Translations under genes and position numbers: made by a program
NCBI GenBank assembly: GCA_023957245.1
Contig: JAMLHJ010000005.1
Span: forward strand, 167,650 to 231,649
Reading direction: 5' to 3'
From: Chitinophagales bacterium
GTDB lineage: Bacteria > Bacteroidota > Bacteroidia > Chitinophagales > JADIYW01
DNA length: 64,000 nt
Notes under the pieces: model-generated
Database searches by the model: none
What the model saw: the letters and a program-made list of their open reading frames with translations, nothing else
Told to the model about the DNA's origin: nothing
Part shown: positions 24,856-34,185 of the stretch, in pieces
How positions within the stretch are numbered: position 1 is the first letter of the stretch
Layout of the letters: every line of letters begins with the position of its first letter

Positions 24856-27372
24856 TTATCGCATTTTAGAAGCAACAACAAACTTCTTCTTCAAAATATC
24901 TTTATTACCATCTAGGTCAAATATTTCCAAAACAAGTAGATAAATCCCTACTCTTGCTTTGACACTCTTATCATCCAATCCGTCCCAAGTGAAAAACCCT
25001 TCTTGAGCCAAAGTCTGCTGAGTAAACAATTTTCTTACAGGAATACCTTCAATGGTATAAACACTTGCAGAACCCACATAATCTGTTTTATCCAATTGAT
25101 AGGAAACCCCTAATAAATCATCAATGCCGTCATTATCAGGAGAAAATACTTCAGGGGAAAGATTTAATTCGCCTTGTGGTAATGGTTTGAGATATTGGCT
25201 ATTTTCATATCCAGGAGTAGCTCCGCCAATGGAAATAGCAGCAGAATTCCAATTGCTTCGTTCACTTGAAGAAATATTTGGATTGACTCTCTCCAAAGAA
25301 ACCCCTTTAGTGATATCTAGTAATTTAAAATGCATTTTAGGGTCATAAACTAGTTTGTCCAGCAATTCATTATCACTTCTATACAAACCTACCATACCTC
25401 CTGTAGTCACGTAGCTAGGGAATCCAACAACATCAACAAATGCCCCAACACCTGGATTATTATATCGGCTACGGATACTTTCCCCTTTGGCTGATAGCAC
25501 AATATATTCTCCAGGGAAGATTAATCTCTTATAACTCTCCAATTTGGTACTTGTTATTTTTGTTCCTAATTCATCTTCTCTTGTGATAATTAGCTCTGAT
25601 GTAGATAAAATTTTGTTGCTAATATTTAAAATTTCTACAAAATCTTCTCCTCCAGTATCTGGGTCATACATCAATTCATTGATAACAATATCTCCAAGCT
25701 CCACGCTAGCTGGAATCCCAAACTTCAATATGGCTGGTTCTGACTCATCTCCTACGCAGTCATAAAAATTTTCAATAGAAATCTCATAAATCGTTCCTAA
25801 AGAAAAATCACTTTTGAACGAAATCTCTATTTTATTAGCAATAGGAAGAATAGGTGTGATGCTATCAATTTCAATTTCTGGAGATATTGATATCTGGCTT
25901 TGAGCTAATTGCTCTACATTAAATTTTCCAGAAAAATTAATCTGAATAACATTATTGGATAAAAACTCTATTGATGTCGGTTTCAATGGAGGAACATCAT
26001 TCAACTCTCCTTTTACTGAATTTTCTCTACCAGGCGAACCTCCACTCTTATCTATTGATTCTTTCCAATTCAGTCTTTCTAAACAAGGTTGAGAAATATC
26101 TATCATTTCCAAAGACCATCCGCCCTCTTTCTTTGCACTACTTTCATACCAGGCATCGCTATAAGTCATTTGATAAATGAGATTCCCATTTGAATTTTTC
26201 AAAGTAATAGTAGCTCCACTATTGGTCAAAGTCGGAAAACTTGTCAATCCGATTACTTTTGAAACACCTGAGAATAAAGTGGCTGACGAGGCTGAAGTTA
26301 GAACTGCATAACTATTAGCGTCCATTTGAATATTGGGAAGAATAGCCACTTTAGCATCTACAAATAACTGTATTCCTTCTAAATTGATAGCTTTATTCTT
26401 TCTATTATAAATTTCAAGATACTCTACCTCAGGCAATTGTATGACAGGAGATGGATCGGCCATAATCTCAGTAATAATGATATCATTAAATTGAGCATTT
26501 TCTCCCAAAATAATATTTAAGGTAGTGTCAGTCATGATATTGCCCTCACAGTCATTAATTCCAAATACACGTAAATTATAAGGTTCACCAGCAATAATAT
26601 CTCCAGACAACAGTAGAGAAATAATATCTTTCCCCGAATTAAAACTTACGGATTGGACTTGTAGGTTTGATGGTGAGAATAAATATAAATTGGGGTTTTC
26701 TGCAGTAACGATATCTATTGGCTCTGAGAAAATAATTCTAATTTCATTTGTTGCTGAAATCGTATAAGACAAAACACTTGGCGAAGTCAAATCAGGCAGG
26801 TTGTTTAAAACACTATTTGCCGCTCCAGGTGTTCCTCCAATATCCGAAGTAGATGCTATCCAGTTTTTTGCATCAGAGCAATTCAAACTTGGATTAATCA
26901 ATTCCAAGGTATAGCCTCCTTCTTTTTTCACTATATCTCCATACCAACTATCTGAATAATAAATAGCATCTACCAGCTCTCCTGAATTAGTACGAATGAC
27001 TACACTATCTTTATCATTATTCAATGATGGCAAAGAGGAAACCCCTATTACCGTTCCATAAGTATTAAATAAAGAAGCATCTGATGATTTACAAATAATT
27101 GCATACGCTCCAGGATTTAATGTTCCCGAAGGAAATACTCCAATTGTTGAAGAAGCATCTTTAATTGTCCAGCCTGAAAAATCAATTGTTTTATTCGATC
27201 GATTAAATATTTCAACAAATTCTTTCTCTGGCAAACCTTTAGCAGGAGTAGGGTCAGCCATTATTTCATTAATAACTATATCCCTATACTCAAACGTTTG
27301 AGCATAGGAATTAACAATATTTATGAGAAATATTCCCAAAAATATAATGGTATTTTTACTTGAATTTCGCAT
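24856..27372 (-). CDS. exported protein with three lamin-tail domains and SbsA-type Ig-like domains
   Basis: The frame opens at 27393, but Met8 (27372) gives the best signal peptide (MRNSSKNTIIFLGIFLINIV, ending NSYAQ); 838 residues remain. Three lamin-tail domains are visible by their openings (DIVINEIMADPTP, DIIITEIMADPSP, DIVINELMYDPDTGGEDFVE) and closings (TPGAANS, SPGRENS, TPGYENS), interleaved with Ig-like segments (SYTISATNEIRIIFSEPIDI). The end (SPEVFSPDNDGIDDLL ... GIYLLVLEIFDLDGN ... KKKFVVASKMR) is a FlgD/gliding-motility-type C-terminal domain, probably a T9SS sorting signal. Such proteins are cell-surface or secreted, sometimes with nucleases; no enzymatic domain is seen here. 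It is divergent from asd with 53 bases between starts. Confidence 0.78.
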   Translation of the reverse strand: MRNSSKNTIIFLGIFLINIVNSYAQTFEYRDIVINEIMADPTPAKGLPEKEFVEIFNRSNKTIDFSGWTIKDASSTIGVFPSGTLNPGAYAIICKSSDASLFNTYGTVIGVSSLPSLNNDKDSVVIRTNSGELVDAIYYSDSWYGDIVKKEGGYTLELINPSLNCSDAKNWIASTSDIGGTPGAANSVLNNLPDLTSPSVLSYTISATNEIRIIFSEPIDIVTAENPNLYLFSPSNLQVQSVSFNSGKDIISLLLSGDIIAGEPYNLRVFGINDCEGNIMTDTTLNIILGENAQFNDIIITEIMADPSPVIQLPEVEYLEIYNRKNKAINLEGIQLFVDAKVAILPNIQMDANSYAVLTSASSATLFSGVSKVIGLTSFPTLTNSGATITLKNSNGNLIYQMTYSDAWYESSAKKEGGWSLEMIDISQPCLERLNWKESIDKSGGSPGRENSVKGELNDVPPLKPTSIEFLSNNVIQINFSGKFNVEQLAQSQISISPEIEIDSITPILPIANKIEISFKSDFSLGTIYEISIENFYDCVGDESEPAILKFGIPASVELGDIVINELMYDPDTGGEDFVEILNISNKILSTSELIITREDELGTKITSTKLESYKRLIFPGEYIVLSAKGESIRSRYNNPGVGAFVDVVGFPSYVTTGGMVGLYRSDNELLDKLVYDPKMHFKLLDITKGVSLERVNPNISSSERSNWNSAAISIGGATPGYENSQYLKPLPQGELNLSPEVFSPDNDGIDDLLGVSYQLDKTDYVGSASVYTIEGIPVRKLFTQQTLAQEGFFTWDGLDDKSVKARVGIYLLVLEIFDLDGNKDILKKKFVVASKMR

Positions 27373-27425
27373 TGGATGCATAAGATAATACACGATTCAT
27401 TATTTTTACGCATAAATATAAAAAA

Positions 27426-28415
27426 ATGAAAGTAGCAATTGTAGGAGCCACTGGATTAGTTGGTGGCCAAATGCTTGAAGTTCTTAAAGAAAGGAACTTC
27501 CCAGTAAGTGAATTAATTCCTGTTGCCTCTGCTCGTTCCGCAGGGAAAAAATTATCTTTTAAGGATAAGGAATATACAGTTGTTACCCCTGAGAAGGCAA
27601 TAGAAATGAAACCTGATGTAGCTTTATTTTCAGCAGGAGGTAATACCTCTTTAGAATGGGCTCCTAAATTTGCGGAAGCAGGTATTACAGTAATTGACAA
27701 TTCTTCTGCATGGAGAATGGATGCAACAAAAAAATTAGTTGTTCCTGAAATCAATGCTGATGCGCTTACTCTTGAAGATAAAATTATTGCCAATCCCAAT
27801 TGTAGCACCATACAAATGGTAGTTGCAATCAACCCTCTTCATAAAAAATACAAAATCAAAAGAATTGTAGTTTCTACTTATCAGTCAGTAACTGGAACAG
27901 GGAAAGCGGCTGTTGACCAATTGATGAATGAGCGTGCAGGAGTTGAAGGGCCGATGGCATATAAATATAAAATTGACTTAAACGTTATTCCTCAGATAGA
28001 TGTATTCATGGAAAATGGATATACTAAAGAAGAAATGAAAATGGTCAATGAAACCAAAAAAATCATGAGAGATGACAATATTGCTGTTACTGCTACTGCG
28101 ATTAGAATTCCAGTAATGGGCGGTCACTCTGAGTCTGTCAATATTGAATTTGAAAACGAATTTGAATTAGCTGAAGTTCGTGATATACTAGCTAATGCAC
28201 CTGGAGTAATATTGGTAGATGATATAGCAAATGCAGTTTATCCTATGCCTAAAGATGCTCACAATAGAGATGAAGTATTTGTCGGTCGCCTCCGTAGAGA
28301 TGAGACTCAGCCAAAAACTTTAAACCTTTGGATAGTTGCAGATAATTTGAGAAAAGGAGCAGCAACCAATACTATTCAAATTGCTGAATATTTAAAAGAA
28401 AGTGGATTAATCTAA
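27426..28415 (+). CDS. asd: aspartate-semialdehyde dehydrogenase
   Basis: A 329-residue enzyme that reduces aspartyl phosphate to aspartate semialdehyde for lysine/diaminopimelate, threonine and methionine synthesis. It starts with the Rossmann motif VAIVGATGLVGGQM at 3-16, has NSSAWRMD near 92-99, and the active-site Cys126 in ANPNCSTIQ. Later GGHSESV and VGRLRRD are conserved. The length is normal (about 330-340). It is a single-gene unit closed by a terminator. Confidence 0.95.
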   Translation: MKVAIVGATGLVGGQMLEVLKERNFPVSELIPVASARSAGKKLSFKDKEYTVVTPEKAIEMKPDVALFSAGGNTSLEWAPKFAEAGITVIDNSSAWRMDATKKLVVPEINADALTLEDKIIANPNCSTIQMVVAINPLHKKYKIKRIVVSTYQSVTGTGKAAVDQLMNERAGVEGPMAYKYKIDLNVIPQIDVFMENGYTKEEMKMVNETKKIMRDDNIAVTATAIRIPVMGGHSESVNIEFENEFELAEVRDILANAPGVILVDDIANAVYPMPKDAHNRDEVFVGRLRRDETQPKTLNLWIVADNLRKGAATNTIQIAEYLKESGLI

Positions 28416-28434
28416 TCCCATCTTTCTCCATAAT

Positions 28435-28467
28435 AAAAGCTGCATCAGTAATTGGTGCGGCTTTTTT
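28435..28467 (+). terminator. Rho-independent terminator after asd
   Basis: Stem AAAAGCTGCATCA pairs with TGGTGCGGCTTTT (two G-U pairs) over a 5-base loop and runs into TTTTTT. It begins 20 bases after the asd stop. The remaining 205 bases to the next gene show no other clear element. Confidence 0.8.
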
Positions 28468-28672
28468 ATTTTAATGTTTTGAAGGAAAGGATATTATTTA
28501 ATGTCTCTTGAGAGGCTTTGCCAAAACCATTAATTATTCTTAATTTTCCTAATTATCCCTCCCAAACTATCATTTAAGCCCAAATCCCAAAAAAGGAAAG
28601 CTATTTTTGCATTTTATATTTTATTATAGAAATATCGGACATTATTTATAACACAAACACTCTTTTTATAAA

Positions 28673-29734
28673 GTGAAGTACTGGAAACCTATTCTCATCT
28701 TAATCGTTATCTTCGGATTGCTTGCTTTAGGGAAAATATTCTTTTTCCCGACACCAGATGTTGCCAATTTTAAACAAGGAGGTCCTCCTCCACCTACTGC
28801 TGTTACAGCATACGTAGTGAAATATCAGGCGTTGGACAATCAGATTTATGCAACAGGAACACTTATTGCCAATGAAGTTGTCAATATTTCACCAGAAGTA
28901 GCTGGAAAATTAATTTATTTAAATATCCACGAGGGTCAATTTATCGCAAAAGGACAACTGATTGCAAGAGTGAATGATGCAGATTTGAAAGCACAATTAA
29001 AAAAATTAGAAATTCAGTTAGTCGTTGCAAAAAATAAAGAAGAAAGGGCAAAGAAACTTTTAGATATCAAAGGGTTAAGTATTGAAGAGTATGAAGATGC
29101 GCTCAATAATTATAATGTGTTGAACGCTGAAATAGAATATGTCAAGACTCTTTTGGCAAAGACTGAAATCAAAGCTCCATTCAATGGCATATTAGGATTT
29201 AAAAAAGTAAGTGATGGAAGTTTTGTGAATACCTCCACCATTTTGACAACATTACAACAAATATCTCCTATAAAAGTAGAGTTTTCAATCCCTGAAAAAT
29301 ACATTACTAAAATTAAGGTAGGTAATCATATTAATTTTCAAGTAGATGGTTATACTCCATCTTATACTGCAAAAGTATATGCTATCCAGCCCAATGTAGA
29401 TGAAATTTCTAGAAGTGTAGTAATAAGAGCTCATGCCGACAATGCTTCTCAGCAATTGAAACCAGGATCTTTTGCAAGAATAAATCTTTCATTAGGAACT
29501 GACGAGAATACCATCATGGTACCGACTCAATCTATTATTCCAATATTAAAAGGTCAACAAGTATTTGTTGCTAAAAATGGAGAAGCAGTCCCAGTTCCTG
29601 TAACATTAGGATTCAGGGGAGATCAGAAAGTCCAGATTACAGAAGGGCTTGCAGAAGGAGATACCGTCATTGTTACAGGACTAATGTCTATCAAAGCAGG
29701 AAGTAAAATTGCTATCAATCAAATAACAGAATAA
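28673..29734 (+). CDS. RND efflux periplasmic adaptor (membrane fusion protein), GTG start
   Basis: A 353-residue adaptor starting with GTG at 28673. The N-terminus is one membrane anchor (MKYWKPILILIVIFGLLALG) without a lipid-Cys. A Pro-rich turn (GGPPPPTAVTAYVV) leads to the lipoyl-like half-motifs VVNISPEVAGKLIYLNIHEG and IKAPFNGILGFKKVSDGSFV, with a short helical hairpin between them (about residues 105-160), then beta-barrel and membrane-proximal domains (PTQSIIPILKGQQVFV, VQITEGLAEGDTVIVTG). It connects the inner-membrane pump to a TolC-type channel. It is first in a three-gene operon with the RND pump (12-base gap) and the TolC-like gene. Confidence 0.9.
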   Translation: MKYWKPILILIVIFGLLALGKIFFFPTPDVANFKQGGPPPPTAVTAYVVKYQALDNQIYATGTLIANEVVNISPEVAGKLIYLNIHEGQFIAKGQLIARVNDADLKAQLKKLEIQLVVAKNKEERAKKLLDIKGLSIEEYEDALNNYNVLNAEIEYVKTLLAKTEIKAPFNGILGFKKVSDGSFVNTSTILTTLQQISPIKVEFSIPEKYITKIKVGNHINFQVDGYTPSYTAKVYAIQPNVDEISRSVVIRAHADNASQQLKPGSFARINLSLGTDENTIMVPTQSIIPILKGQQVFVAKNGEAVPVPVTLGFRGDQKVQITEGLAEGDTVIVTGLMSIKAGSKIAINQITE

Positions 29735-29746
29735 AACTAAGAGGGT

Positions 29747-32700
29747 ATGAGTTTAGCTTCTTTTAGTCTTAAACGACCAGTAACCGCTATAGTGATGTCA
29801 ATTATCATTATGCTATTTGGTCTTTTGGGGATGAAAAGTTTAGGGGTAAGGGAATATCCTTCCATTGACCCACCTATTATTACTGTCCGAACCAATTACG
29901 TAGGTGCAAATGCTGACGTTATAGAGTCGCAGATTACAGAACCTCTAGAAAAATCTATCAACGGAATTGCTGGAATTAGAAATATATCTTCTGCCAGCAA
30001 CCAAGGTTCTAGCGTTATTACTGTTGAGTTTGACTTAGGAGTAGATTTAGAAGCCGCAGCAAATGATGTAAGAGATAAAGTCTCTCAAGCTGTACGTCAG
30101 CTCCCAGATGACATAGACGGGCAACCAATTGTTTCTAAAGCCGATGCCAATTCTGATGCGATTATTTCTATGACCATAAAATCTGATACTCGCACACAAT
30201 TGGAAGTCAGCGATTATGCAGAAAATATTATTGGCGAGAGGTTACAGACAATACCAGGGGTCAGTTCATTGCAAATATGGGGTCAAAAGAAATATGCTAT
30301 GAGGCTGTGGATTGACCCTCAAAAGCTGGCAGCATTGGGTCTCACAACTGTCGATATCAATAATGCATTACATAGGGAAAATGTCGAGCTTCCTTCGGGG
30401 AAAGTTCAAGGCAACAAAACCGAACTTGTTGTAAAAACTGTAGGGAAATTATCTACTCCTGATGATTTTAACGACCTCGTCATAACTTCCAGAGATGGAC
30501 GTATCATCAGGTTTAAAGATGTAGGATATGCCGTTTTAGGTGCAGAAAATGAAGAAAGTATTCTTCGTGAATCAGGAGCTCCTATGGTTGCTTTAGCATT
30601 GGTGCCTCTTCCGGGAGCCAACTATGTCGCTATTGCTGATGAGTTTTACAAAAGAATGGAGGATATCAAAAAAGAATTGCCAGAAGATATCCATTTGAAT
30701 ATTGCTATGGATGATACTCAATTCATTAAAAAATCCATTTTTGAGGTAAAAGAAACCCTTTTCATTGCTATATTTTTAGTAGTTGTTATTATTTATCTAT
30801 TCTTCAGAAACTGGTTGATGGCATTCCGTCCATTAATAGACATTCCTGTTTCATTGATAGGCGCATTTTTTATTATGTACATTATGGGGTATTCCATTAA
30901 TGTATTGTCCCTATTAGCAATAGTCTTGGCAACAGGATTGGTGGTTGATGATGGGATCGTTGTCACAGAAAATATCTATAAAAAGATTGAGAAAGGAATG
31001 TCTCCTATGCTTGCTGCACGTCTAGGTACTGAGGAAATCTTTTTTGCTGTAGTTTCTACATCCATTACATTGGCTGCGGTGTTCTTACCCGTCATATTTA
31101 TGCAAGGATTTGTTGGAAAATTATTTCAAGAATTTGGTGTAGTGATTGCAGGAGCCGTACTTATTTCTGCTTTTGTCTCATTAACGCTTACTCCTGTTTT
31201 AAATGCCAAATTGGTCATCAAAGACGAAAAGCCAGGTTGGTTTTATTTAAAAACTGAACCGTTTTTCCAAGCGATGGAAAATGCTTACCACAGCTATTTA
31301 GAAGGCTTTTTGAAAATAAAATGGATAACTTTCCCCATATTAATTGCTTGTATTGCTGCAATTGTTTTTCTATTTAAAAACCTTCCTCAAGAACTTGCTC
31401 CATTAGAAGATAGAGGATTATTAAGAGTGTCTGTAACTGCTCCAGAAGGTGCTTCTTATGAATATACAGATGCATATATGATGAAAGTGGCACAATTCAT
31501 AAAAGATTCTATTCCAGAACACAGTTCTATATTGACTGTTACTGCACCAGGTTTTGCAGGTTCTGGAGGATTAAATACTGGCTTTGTCAGATTGAGTTTG
31601 AAAGAAAGTTCGGAAAGAGATAGAAGTCAGCAAGAAATTGCAGATTATTTGACTGCCAAAACTAAATCGATGAACGAAGCTCGAGCCTTTGTCATTCAAC
31701 AACAAACCATCTCTGTGGGTATGGGTAGAGGTTTGCCTGTACAATATGTGATTCAAAATAATGATTTTGAAAAAATCAAAGAAAAGCTACCTCTGTTTTT
31801 GGAAAAGGCCAATTCTTCACCTGAATTTTCTATGGTAGATGTCAATCTAAAATTCAACAAACCTGAACTCAACATTGTGATAGACAGAGATAAAGCTCAA
31901 GCCTTGGGCGTCTCAGTAATAGATATCGCTCAGACTTTACAGTTGTCTTTATCTGGACAGCGATTTGAATATTTCACCAAAGAGGGGAAACAATATCAAG
32001 TCATCGGGCAATTTGACCGTGCCAATAGAGACCAGCCTTTAGATTTAAGTATCATCAATGTGAGAAATAATAAAGGAGAACTCGTTCAGCTCGACAACCT
32101 CGTCAAAATGGAAGAGACAAGTAGCCCTCCTCAATTATTCCATTACGACAGATACAAATCTGCTACTATTTCGGCTGCACCTGCCCCTGGCAGAACAATC
32201 GCTGATGGTATTCAAGCTATGGATAATATCGCCAAAGAAGTTTTAGATGATTCATTTTCCACCGCTTTATCTGGTTCTTCAAGAGATTTTGCTGAAAGCT
32301 CTTCCAATACCTCATTTGCATTGTTGCTTGCACTTCTTTTGGTATTTTTGATATTAGCAGCACAATTTGAAAGTTTTATAGACCCAATCATTATAATGAT
32401 GACTGTTCCATTGGCAATAGCTGGAGCATTAATTTCCTTGTGGTATTTCAATCAGAGTATGAATATTTTTAGTCAGATTGGGATGATAATGTTAATAGGG
32501 CTTGTTACCAAAAATGGTATTCTTATCGTAGAATTTGCGAACCAATTGAGAGAAAAGGGACAAGCAAAAACAGAAGCCATATTATCAGCATCGCAAATGC
32601 GTCTTAGACCTATCTTAATGACAAGTTTGGCGACAGCATTAGGGGCATTACCAATTGCTATGTCATTTGGGGCTGCTTCTAAAAGCCGTATGGGAATGGG

Positions 32701-32827
32701 TATTGTTGTCGTGGGAGGAGTCATTTTCTCATTGGTATTGACATTATTCGTTATTCCAGCAATTTATTCCTTTATTTCAAGAGAAAAAAAATCACCAGAA
32801 GAACATGATGCGCATAATACTTTATAG
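29747..32827 (+). CDS. RND-family multidrug-type efflux pump (HAE1-like)
   Basis: A 1,026-residue inner-membrane transporter of AcrB/MexB type. Evidence: N-terminal RPVTAIVMSIIIMLFGLLGM; REYPSIDPPIITVRTNYVGA; TM4 with the proton-relay Asp pair in ATGLVVDDGIVVTEN; TM10 with Lys in GLVTKNGILIVEF; large periplasmic loops between TM1-2 and TM7-8. Two halves of six spans each are clear. It is driven by the proton gradient and exports lipophilic compounds; substrates cannot be read from sequence. The stop overlaps the next gene start by 23 bases. Confidence 0.93.
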   Translation: MSLASFSLKRPVTAIVMSIIIMLFGLLGMKSLGVREYPSIDPPIITVRTNYVGANADVIESQITEPLEKSINGIAGIRNISSASNQGSSVITVEFDLGVDLEAAANDVRDKVSQAVRQLPDDIDGQPIVSKADANSDAIISMTIKSDTRTQLEVSDYAENIIGERLQTIPGVSSLQIWGQKKYAMRLWIDPQKLAALGLTTVDINNALHRENVELPSGKVQGNKTELVVKTVGKLSTPDDFNDLVITSRDGRIIRFKDVGYAVLGAENEESILRESGAPMVALALVPLPGANYVAIADEFYKRMEDIKKELPEDIHLNIAMDDTQFIKKSIFEVKETLFIAIFLVVVIIYLFFRNWLMAFRPLIDIPVSLIGAFFIMYIMGYSINVLSLLAIVLATGLVVDDGIVVTENIYKKIEKGMSPMLAARLGTEEIFFAVVSTSITLAAVFLPVIFMQGFVGKLFQEFGVVIAGAVLISAFVSLTLTPVLNAKLVIKDEKPGWFYLKTEPFFQAMENAYHSYLEGFLKIKWITFPILIACIAAIVFLFKNLPQELAPLEDRGLLRVSVTAPEGASYEYTDAYMMKVAQFIKDSIPEHSSILTVTAPGFAGSGGLNTGFVRLSLKESSERDRSQQEIADYLTAKTKSMNEARAFVIQQQTISVGMGRGLPVQYVIQNNDFEKIKEKLPLFLEKANSSPEFSMVDVNLKFNKPELNIVIDRDKAQALGVSVIDIAQTLQLSLSGQRFEYFTKEGKQYQVIGQFDRANRDQPLDLSIINVRNNKGELVQLDNLVKMEETSSPPQLFHYDRYKSATISAAPAPGRTIADGIQAMDNIAKEVLDDSFSTALSGSSRDFAESSSNTSFALLLALLLVFLILAAQFESFIDPIIIMMTVPLAIAGALISLWYFNQSMNIFSQIGMIMLIGLVTKNGILIVEFANQLREKGQAKTEAILSASQMRLRPILMTSLATALGALPIAMSFGAASKSRMGMGIVVVGGVIFSLVLTLFVIPAIYSFISREKKSPEEHDAHNTL

Positions 32828-34115
32828 TTTTCTTTCCCTTATTGGGATACAAGAGGCTCATTCTCAAGCATTATTATCATTGGAAGAGGCAATAGATATT
32901 GCCTTAAAGAACAATTACAATATCATCATTTCTAAAAATCAAGCAGAGATTGCAGACAATAATGCGACTAAAGGGAATGCAGGTTTCTGGCCGACTGTCA
33001 GTTTAAATACTGGAGGAAATTTTAATTGGAATACAATTAGTAATCAAAAATTATCCTCTGGGACAGATTATAATTTGAAAAACCAGACAAGTAGTTCTCT
33101 GAATGGAAATGTTACTTTGAATTGGACAATATTTGACGGGAAAAAGATGTTTGCCACATTTGACAAATTGAATGAACTCAAAGCCATCGGAGATCTACAA
33201 GTAAAATCTGATATTGAAAAATTAATCTATGATATCTCTATCTCTTATTATAATATTGTGAGCCAACAATTGCAATTGTCTGATATTGAAAGAAATATCG
33301 CTGTTTCAGAAGAAAGATTCAAATTAGAAAAATCTAGGCAAGAAGTAGGCAAGAGCAATCAGCTCATGGTCATGCAAGCTCAAATAGATTATAATGCGAT
33401 GCTCTCTCAACAAAGCACTCAAAAAAATCTTATTGCAGTTGAGAAAACCAAACTAAATCAATTATTGGCTCGTGACTTAATAACTCCTTTTTCTACTGAT
33501 GAGGAAATACAGATACAAGACATTCAAAGCGTTGATTCTCTTATTCAAAAAGCGCATCAAAATAATACAGAATTACAGATATTAGAAAAATACACCGTCA
33601 TAAGTGAGCTGGCATTAAAAGAGAAACAAGCAGAAAAATATCCAACTATTTCTCTCAATTCTTCTTATGGCTACAACCAAACCAATAACTCAGGTGGTTT
33701 TTCAAAATCTAATAATAACCTCGGTCTGACAAGTGGACTTTCTTTAAAATGGAATATTTTTGATGGAGGTAGGGTAAAAAGAGAAGTATCCAATGCACAA
33801 ATTCTTGTTGAAAATGAAAATTTAGCACTAAAAGATGCATTATTGAATGTCCAATCTACCATACAACAAGCTATTTTAAATTTTAATCATGCCCTATCAG
33901 TTGTGCGAATTGAAGAACAAAGCTATCAATTGGCACTAGAAAGTTTAGAGATCGTAAAAGAGAAATTTAGATTGGGAGTGGCAAATACCTTAGAGTTAAA
34001 AGATGCTCAAAATGTCTTCGAACAAAGTACTTCGAGAAAAAATCAGGCTTTAAATCAAGCTAAAATTGCAGAAATCAACCTTCAATATTTGACAGGGCAA
34101 CTGGCTGTTCAATAA
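32805..34115 (+). CDS. TolC-family outer-membrane efflux protein
   Basis: A 436-residue protein with signal peptide MMRIILYSFLSLIGIQEAHSQ and the two-fold TolC pattern: helices (SLEEAIDIALKNNYNIIISK) and barrel strands (NGNVTLNWTIFDGKKMF), repeated in the second half (ISELALKEKQAEKYPTISLN; TSGLSLKWNIFDGGRVKREV; EIVKEKFRLGVANTLELKDA). The NWTIFDG/KWNIFDGG pair is the hallmark of the duplicated barrel-helix unit. It completes a tripartite pump with the two genes before it. No regulator is adjacent. Confidence 0.92.
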   Translation: MMRIILYSFLSLIGIQEAHSQALLSLEEAIDIALKNNYNIIISKNQAEIADNNATKGNAGFWPTVSLNTGGNFNWNTISNQKLSSGTDYNLKNQTSSSLNGNVTLNWTIFDGKKMFATFDKLNELKAIGDLQVKSDIEKLIYDISISYYNIVSQQLQLSDIERNIAVSEERFKLEKSRQEVGKSNQLMVMQAQIDYNAMLSQQSTQKNLIAVEKTKLNQLLARDLITPFSTDEEIQIQDIQSVDSLIQKAHQNNTELQILEKYTVISELALKEKQAEKYPTISLNSSYGYNQTNNSGGFSKSNNNLGLTSGLSLKWNIFDGGRVKREVSNAQILVENENLALKDALLNVQSTIQQAILNFNHALSVVRIEEQSYQLALESLEIVKEKFRLGVANTLELKDAQNVFEQSTSRKNQALNQAKIAEINLQYLTGQLAVQ

Positions 34116-34135
34116 TCCGAATTGATTACTATATT

Positions 34136-34175
34136 AAAAAGTCCATTACAAAATAGTTTGCAATGGACTTTTTTT
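34136..34175. terminator. bidirectional terminator between tolC-like gene and the giant gene
   Basis: AAAAAGTCCATT pairs with AATGGACTTTTT over a 14-base loop, with a T-run on each strand's 3' side (TTTTTTT on plus, TTTTT on minus). It lies 20 bases after the tolC-like stop and 10 bases beyond the stop of the converging giant gene. Confidence 0.82.
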
Positions 34176-34185
34176 CTTCACAGTT

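Noticed and set aside
27356..27832. Minus-strand open frame of 158 codons opposite asd
   Set aside because: It is antisense to the conserved asd coding sequence and has no recognisable features.
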